Assembly (NCBI GenBank): GCA_001179505.1
Contig: CDMY01000218.1
Span: forward strand, 68,224 to 132,223
Direction of reading: 5' to 3'
From: Vitrella brassicaformis
Lineage: Eukaryota > Sar > Vitrellaceae
DNA length: 64,000 nt
Shown here piece by piece: positions 58,007 through 64,000 of this stretch. The position numbers and the translations under genes were made by a program. Under the pieces are notes generated by a model. That model made no database searches, was not told where the DNA came from, and worked only from the letters and a program-made list of their open reading frames with translations. Numbering within the stretch: the first letter of the stretch is position 1; each line of letters begins with the position of its first letter.

Positions 58007-60869
58007 ATGATCTTGCTGACGACGTTGATCAGCGTCATGATGGTCTTCATCTGCCTGACAGCATCCCCGGTGGCTCATGCAGCATCCACTGCACCCATCC
58101 TGCAGCCGCCGGCATTCCTCACGCCATTGCACCCCGCCGGCTCGTCGCAGTCATCGTTAAGACGGCTGCGACGAAACAGATCTGTGCCGCTGCCGTCTAT
58201 TGCGATGACGAGCAGTGTCAAGGAGGCTGGGAAGGATGCCCACGAGGCTATTGTGGCTGACCGGGACCGCCAGGCTCACTCGATGGGGGAGCACATGCGG
58301 CGCTTTCGAATATGGAAGTTCACCAGAACCAAACAGGTCAGCCACACACAAACAGGCAGGCAGGCAGACAGACAGGTAGCACATCGATGCCCATGTTTCC
58401 CTCTCTCTCTGCGTGGTTAGGTGGCCACCCTGGGTCCGGCCACGGACACCTTTGACACGATTGAGGCGCTCTTTTTGAACGGCGCTGACGTGTTTCGTTT
58501 GAACTTCTCCCACGGCACACACGAGGAGAAGGCCGAGTTCGTCCGCATCATCCGCGAGATCGAGAAGAAGTGGAACCACCCAATCGCCATTCTCGCCGAC
58601 CTGCAGGTGGGTGAGCAGCGGCCACACACAGCAACTGTGAGCACGTGTACCTGGGTCGTGTTGTGTGTTGAAACAGGGCCCCAAGCTGCGTATAGGGCTG
58701 TTTGACAAGGACCCGATACTCGTGGACGGCCAGCACTTCCGCTTCGACCTGCAGGACGACATTGGCGACGCCGCGAGGGTCAAGCTGCCGCACCCCGAGA
58801 TCCTCGAGACACTCAGGGTGGGCGACGTGCTGCTCGTCGACGATGGAAAACTCAGAATGAAGGTCACAGACAGCCAAGCCATGAAGGCGTCCATCTTTGC
58901 AGACACATGGGGAAACGAATGGATGCGTGTGTGGGGGGTCCAGGTGCGTGAGGCCGGCGGCACGTATGTGTCTTGCACTGTGGAGGTCGGGGGCAAGATA
59001 TCGTCTAGGAAGGGCGTCAACACGCCCACTGTCGTGCTGCCCATCAGCGCCATGTCTGACAAAGACAGAAAGGACGCCGTCTTCGCCAAGTCATTGGTCA
59101 GTGGTGGGGTGCACGAGCCAGCCCACATTTGTCCATCTCTATGTGTGTGTGTGTGTGTGTGTGTGTAGGGTGTCGATTGGATAGCGCTTTCATTTGTTCA
59201 GCGGCCCGAAGACATCGCAGAGCTGAGACAGCTGGTCAGGCAGGGAGAGAGTATACCCCACATCTGGGTATGTGCATGGTGTGTGTATACTGTCAGGTTG
59301 ATGGTGACGTCAAGCTGATAGCCAAAGTGGAGAAGCCGTCGGCCGTCGAAAAGATCGAAGACATCGTCAAAGTAACAACCAACACACACAAATCCCCCAC
59401 ACACAGATCATGAAGCATGAGTGTGTGCTGTGTGTGTGTGTCTGTCAGATAAGTGACGGCATCATGGTGGCCCGCGGCGATTTGGGTGTTGAGATGATGC
59501 CCGAGGATGTGCCCATCATACAGAAACAAATCATCGACAGATGCCGACGGGTAGGTAGAGCCAGCCAGCCATACTACCAACCACCCACACGCGGATGTGC
59601 TCTGGCATGGGCGTGTGTGTGTGTGGTGGTTGCAGGAGGGACGACCGGTGATAGTTGCGACACAGATGCTCGAGTCAATGATCGACAGCCCCACACCCAC
59701 ACGAGCGGTGGGTGCACTACACACACAACACACTGTATGTCACATCAGCTGACACGGGTGTGTGGGTGTGGGTGTGTGCGTGTGTGTTCAGGAGGCGTCT
59801 GATGTGGCGACGGCGATATACGACGGCGCCGATGCGGTGATGCTGAGCGGCGAGACGGCGGTGGGCAAATACGCCACTGAGACCGTCAACATGCAGCAGA
59901 GAATCATCGAACGGTAACCGCACAGACACAGCCACACAGAGGAAACACACGCTTGCTCATGTGTGTTATATATACATCAGTGTGGAGGGCGACCCTCTGT
60001 ATCGCAAGCGCATCGACGCGCAGGTCTACGACCCGGCCCGCACAGCGACCGACGCCATCACCGTCGCTGCCAGACAGGTCAGCAAGCCGCACAACACCCA
60101 CCTTGGCTGCTGTGACCCCTCTCTCTCTCCCTCTCTCTGTGTGTGTCTTCCTGCAGGTGGCCGACTTGACGCGTGCTAAGGCGATAGTTGTCTTCACATT
60201 GGGCGGCACGACGGTGATCCGTTCGTCCAAGGGCCGCCCACACATACCCGTCATAGCCGTCACACCCAAAGTCAAGACGGCTCGCACACTGCAGCTCTAC
60301 TGGGGCGTTTACCCCATCGTCGGTGCGTCTGTCTGCACGGGCATTGCCTTCATGTGTGTGTGTGTGGATGGATGGTGTGTCGCCTGTGTGGTTGTTTGTC
60401 TTTCTCCTGTCAGAGGAGGACACAGACACGTTGGAGCAGTCGATTGACCACATGTTTGAGAAGGGGTGTGAGGTGGCCAGACAGGAGGGCATCTGCCAGT
60501 CCCCTGACGACCTGCTCGTCATCACCGCTGGTAAATCCACACACACACGGGCCGCCAGCAACGCACAAACACTTCTCCTTCCTGGACGTGTGTGCACAGG
60601 TCTGCCCTTCGGCACACCTGGCGCCACCAACATCCTCCGGTACCCATCGCACAGCACAGCACAGCACAGCCTGGAATGCAACATCAGATAGAGATGGCAT
60701 GGCTGTGTTGGTGTTGGTGTGTCGCATGGCATGCAGTGTGTGCCAAGCGGCGGGTCCCAACGTGTGGGATGTGGACAGCGAGCAGGCCCACGCCGGGCCG
60801 CCACAGCAGCTCCGCATCGAACCCTTGATGGAAGACAGCAGCGAACCAGACGGGACGGCATTCTACTGA
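58007..60869 (+). CDS. Pyruvate kinase, probably plastid-targeted
   Basis: The start at 58007 gives a signal peptide ([20 protein letters not shown] to about VAHA) and then a Ser/Arg/Pro-rich transit-like stretch. The catalytic core begins at [18 protein letters not shown]. Key motifs are [71 protein letters not shown] (active-site Lys), [34 protein letters not shown] and [20 protein letters not shown]. The C-domain has [18 protein letters not shown] and [17 protein letters not shown]. About a dozen exons; stop at 60869. The enzyme converts phosphoenolpyruvate and ADP to pyruvate and ATP. The signal-plus-transit leader points to a plastid reached through the endomembrane system. Confidence 0.92.
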
Positions 60870-61901
60870 ACGACCTGGCTGCTGTGTTGGGGACGGGATG
60901 GGGCGGGTTGAGGCAGCAGGGAGGCAGATGTGACGCAAAGGTGTGTGGGGTCATCACCTACTGGTGAGTTTTGACACCTGGCCCACTCGACACACAAGAC
61001 AGGATGGGAGGGAGGGAGGGAGGGAGGGAGGGAGGGGAAAGCCACCCAGCCGTGTATTTATCAGACCTATCGCTCGGAAACAAAGAGGGAGAAGGCATTG
61101 GTGGTGGTATGTACCCACCCGGTCACGTTTTGGCTTGCTTCTGGAGGCAGGCAGGCAGGCAGGGAGGGTGCATCCATACGTACATACGTACATGTGCTGT
61201 GTGCATGTCATGTACGTGTACATGTGCGTATGTATACATTTGAGGTGAGGGGGGGATCGAGGGTACATGTACATGTACATGTACGCGTGTGAACCGTACA
61301 TCGACCCATACAGACAAACAGACAGACGTTGACCAAGGCCTAGAGGCAGGGACATCGATGGCTCTCTCCGTGACTGACTGATCGACCCGATCCCGTTCCC
61401 TCTGTTTTCTTTATCACCATTGGTAGGGTTGGCCCATTGCTGGCTTGCTTGCTTGCACTGAGTGAAGGGCTTGTACATAGATAGATAGGCTGTTCGTGGT
61501 CCCTGGTATGGTATGTGGCTCGAGAACCCTTCGAGCCATGCATGCATGTTTGATGACGCTGAGTGACAATTTTGCGAACCTGATAGATAGATACACGCAT
61601 CCCTCTCTCTCTCTCTCGGCCTGCATGTCTGATAGATGGTGGACATTTGTTCCTCTGCTCGATCGACCACCATTGTGGGTCACACAAGACTACTGATTGA
61701 AGAATGCAATTGATGCGCAGATTGATCACTGAGGTATTCGATAAACATCACAGACACGCATGCGTGCCGTCAAAGCTAAACCTCACAGTGAGTGAGTGAG
61801 TGAGTGACACACAAAGCCCGACCCCGGCCAACTCTCTCCCTGAAAACAGAGACACCCAAACGGCTCAAAACGCCAGCTACCCTACACGCCTCTTCTCTGA
61901 T
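60870..61901. other. Convergent intergenic region with repeats
   Basis: Holds a (GGGA)n run at 61010-61036, GGCA repeats at 61148-61162, a palindromic GTACATGTACATGTAC tract at about 61262-61284 with related ACATAC/GTACAT words at 61180-61235, ATAGATAG at 61478-61488 and GAGT repeats at 61790-61804. No gene supported. Confidence 0.55.
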
Positions 61902-63224
61902 TCACTCGTCCTCTTCCTCGTCGTCCTTGTCGGCCTTCTTCTTCCTCTTCTTCTTCTCCTTGGGCGGCTCAGGCTGCTTCTCGAGCGAGAGGATGAAGCT
62001 CCACTCATCCGCCGACACGGGCGACACCGACAGGCGAGCCCTGTGCGCAGGGCAAGGGAGAGGAGGAAGCAGGGCACACCACACAAACAAACATTGCAGA
62101 TGGGTGGATACTCACTGGCTGGTTGCTGAGGCGCTCACAGACTTACCGTGTGAAGAGGTGCATGTCCTTGAGCTCCTTCTCTTTGTAGCGCTTCAACTCC
62201 TGACACACACGCAGAGGCAGCTCAGCTAGGTGTCCTGACAGTTGTCACCGTCTCCTGCCTGCCCGCATTGCCGTCCGTATACTTCGAGTGAAATCATGCG
62301 CTCCAGCTCACGCTCAAACTGCTCAGACAGACAACACGTACACAGAAAACCTGTTACCTGTCTGTGTGTCTGTGTGACGCTCACCTTGACATCGACCATG
62401 TCCCACCGCGGGTCCTCCTTCTTGCTCTTGGCGTCGTAATGGGGGTTCTGCGCATGGGATGGGTGCGTGCAGTCGTATGCGCGTGAATGAATGGGTGAGG
62501 TCAGGCCACCTTCTCGTCGAACTGTGTGTGGTCGGGGTACGCCTCACGGACAATCGTCGCGATACCGACGATACCTACACAACACACACACACACACACA
62601 CAAAGGGATAGGCCGGGCCCCCTGGACCAGCCGCCAGCGTACCTGGCACCTTGCAGTTTGAGTGATAGAAGAAGGCTTTGTCGCCGACCTTCATCCCTCG
62701 CATAACATTCCGCGCCTGGAAGTTGCGCACGCCATCCCTGAGCAAGCATTTGCTGATAGACACTTGACCCTCCCTCCCCTCCCTCCCTCTCGGCTGCTGC
62801 TGACCACTCGGCCGTTTGGTCGGGGGACTCCTTCAGGTCGTCGATAGAGAACTTCATGTCCATGCCCTTCTCCATGCCTGCAATGCATGCGCCACACATA
62901 CACAGACGCAGAAGAGAAGACGCCGATGTCACTGCATGACGTGTGAATGAATGAATGATTGGCTGGCTTACGAGAATCAGGTTCAGACTTCATGAGAAAG
63001 TACCGCGGTCCGTCCGCGGCAGCTGCAGATGAGGAGCACTCGCCTGCCTGGCCCTCTGCAGCCTCATCCCGCTTCCTCTTGGCTGGCATCAGGTGCACCC
63101 TCCGAGCCCTCGGCAGGCGATGCTGGCTGCTGACAGTGCCGTCGAGCGGAGATCTGTCGATGAAGGAAAGAGATGCCACAGAGTTACGCCCCAAAAAGGC
63201 GGCGAAGATAAGGGTGAGCGCCAC
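61902..63224 (-). CDS. EVE-domain protein, THYN1-like
   Basis: The EVE (PUA-like) fold is spread over several exons: GPRYFLMKSEPDSR, KFSIDDLKESPDQTAEW, DGVRNFQARNVMRGMKVGDK, AFFYHSNCKVPG, IVGIATIVREAYPDHTQFDE, NPHYDAKSKKEDPRWDMVDV, and the last part LKRYKEKELKDMHLFTR and ARLSVSPVSADEWSFILSLE, with a KKKRKKKADKDDEEEDE tail ending at 61902. This order and spacing match thymocyte nuclear protein 1 and bacterial relatives; EVE domains bind modified bases. Translation could start at MPAKRKRDEAAEG (63089) or at an upstream in-frame ATG (63224) that adds a hydrophobic MALTLIFAAFLGRNSVASLS leader, possibly for organelle import. Confidence 0.88.
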
Positions 63225-63360
63225 GTTTCAGCTCGCGATCATTCTGGGGCCGGTTCGGGGGGGGCGTCATTGGTCCCTTCGGTACCGAGAGCGGCCAATC
63301 TACGGCATCCTTGTCCTCATTGACGGAATGGCGCTCTTCCCCACCTGAAGGAGCCGTGTG
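63225..63360. promoter_or_regulatory. Short divergent promoter region
   Basis: Only about 136 nt separate the upstream-most start of the EVE gene (-) and the start of the lectin-like gene (+). Regulation is probably shared. No clear TATA box was seen. Confidence 0.3.
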
Positions 63361-64000
63361 ATGATGGCGCTGAGGGCCCTCTTCCGCCGTCATCCAATTT
63401 GGGCCCTGGCGGCTGTGTGGCTTGCCGCCAACTTGGTGCCCATGGCATTCTCGAAAGGGAAGGGGGGAAAGGGAGCGACCACAACCACAACCACAACCAC
63501 AACCACAACCACAACCACGACCACTACGACGCCTGCGCCGACCGGAACCAACCACTACGGCACGCCAGGTAAGCACCAGGCTGAGTAATGGATAGATGAC
63601 ACATATGTGCGCATATGTGCGCATTGTATGCAGCCGCCGGTGACTGGGTTCACCGGCCCCACTCATGCTCTTATTACTACAGTACGCACACACGGCCCGA
63701 CGGACAAACACAGGCATCTATAATGATTCTGTTCGTTGCATATGTTGTGGTCCAAATGTGTTGGTGTCCTTGTTCTCCGCACTCAGTCGACACGACGGTT
63801 ACGGAGAACTACGTGAGCTCGCTTGCTCACTCAGAGAGGACACTGGACGCACTGCAGCCCCATTGCACTCATGCGCTGTGGTGATGTCTTGTGAATTAAG
63901 GAGGACCTGAGGTACTCCTGCCAGCAGGCCAAACCGGAGTGGGACGGTTCGCTCGTGGTCATCGACGATGGCTATGAGAGCCAGTGGCTGGCGGACCACC
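63361..64000 (+). CDS. Secreted Thr-rich protein with N-terminal part of a C-type-lectin-like domain (3' truncated by window)
   Basis: The start at 63361 is MMALRALFRRHPIWALAAVW, a signal peptide ending near MAFS. A KGKGGKGA stretch and a run of Thr encoded by repeated ACAACC hexamers (about 63477-63530) follow, a likely O-glycosylated stalk. Exon 2 (about 63634-63680) adds AAGDWVHRPHSCSYYY. The next exon (about 63787-63811) adds IDTTVTENY. The last (from about 63901) adds EDLRYSCQQAKPEWDGSLVV and IDDGYESQWLADH. The phases join cleanly. The W..., SCSYYY and EDLRYSC...LVVI pattern is how C-type-lectin-like domains begin. The Ca-binding half lies beyond the window, so sugar binding cannot be judged. 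Confidence 0.6.

Noticed and set aside
61258-61290. GTACATGTAC palindromic tract considered as an origin or protein-binding array
   Set aside because: It is a short simple repeat like many others in the window, with no further support.

Overview
This is a compact, GC-rich nuclear window from a unicellular eukaryote. Most genes are split by short introns (about 70-110 nt) that are strongly TG/CA-rich and follow GT-AG rules. A photosynthetic alveolate of the chromerid type (Vitrella-like) fits best. The pyruvate kinase carries a signal peptide plus transit-like leader, as expected for a complex plastid, and one protein has an AP2-like domain. The organism call is an inference from style and targeting, not from a species marker.

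Layout, left to right. 1-5037 (-): one long transcription unit with an AP2-like region, a chromodomain and, apparently spliced in frame, an RluA-type pseudouridine synthase that runs off the left edge. 6136-8862: a pair of roughly 600-700 bp imperfect inverted repeats around a small four-helix membrane protein gene. 9032-10353 (-): coiled-coil protein. 10472-12150 (+): secreted unknown protein. 12697-13359 (-): small hypothetical protein. 13573-16473 (+): large multi-exon hypothetical protein.

17886-26764: a local family of three paralogues (A on -, B and C on +) with an F-box-like segment, a family-specific central block and a C-terminal block. Only C continues into a ubiquitin-like domain, which lacks the terminal Gly-Gly. 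A cut-off ubiquitin-like stub lies between A and B.

27463-27762 is an assembly gap. 27824-30037 (-): amino-acid transporter. 30418-32327 (+): saccharopine-dehydrogenase-like oxidoreductase. 33054-39574 (-): large helical-repeat protein resembling FANCI. 39767-43907 (-): repeat protein ending in an unusual RING finger. 44261-46078 (+): coiled-coil protein. 46079-49399: 3.3 kb of low-complexity DNA with no supported gene. 49400-52554 (+): disordered nuclear-type protein with a second gap inside an Ala-Glu-Gly repeat. 52739-54460 (-): uncharacterised protein. 54881-55696 (+): MYND-finger/TPR protein. 56307-57746 (-): COQ4. 58007-60869 (+): plastid-type pyruvate kinase. 61902-63224 (-): THYN1/EVE-domain protein. 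63361-64000+ (+): secreted Thr-rich protein with the start of a C-type-lectin-like domain, cut by the window edge.

There is no operon logic. Neighbours are metabolically unrelated, and several pairs are head-to-head with short shared upstream regions. Exon borders were read by eye from GT/AG sites and reading-frame continuity. Gene spans run from start to stop codon, and small border errors are likely.
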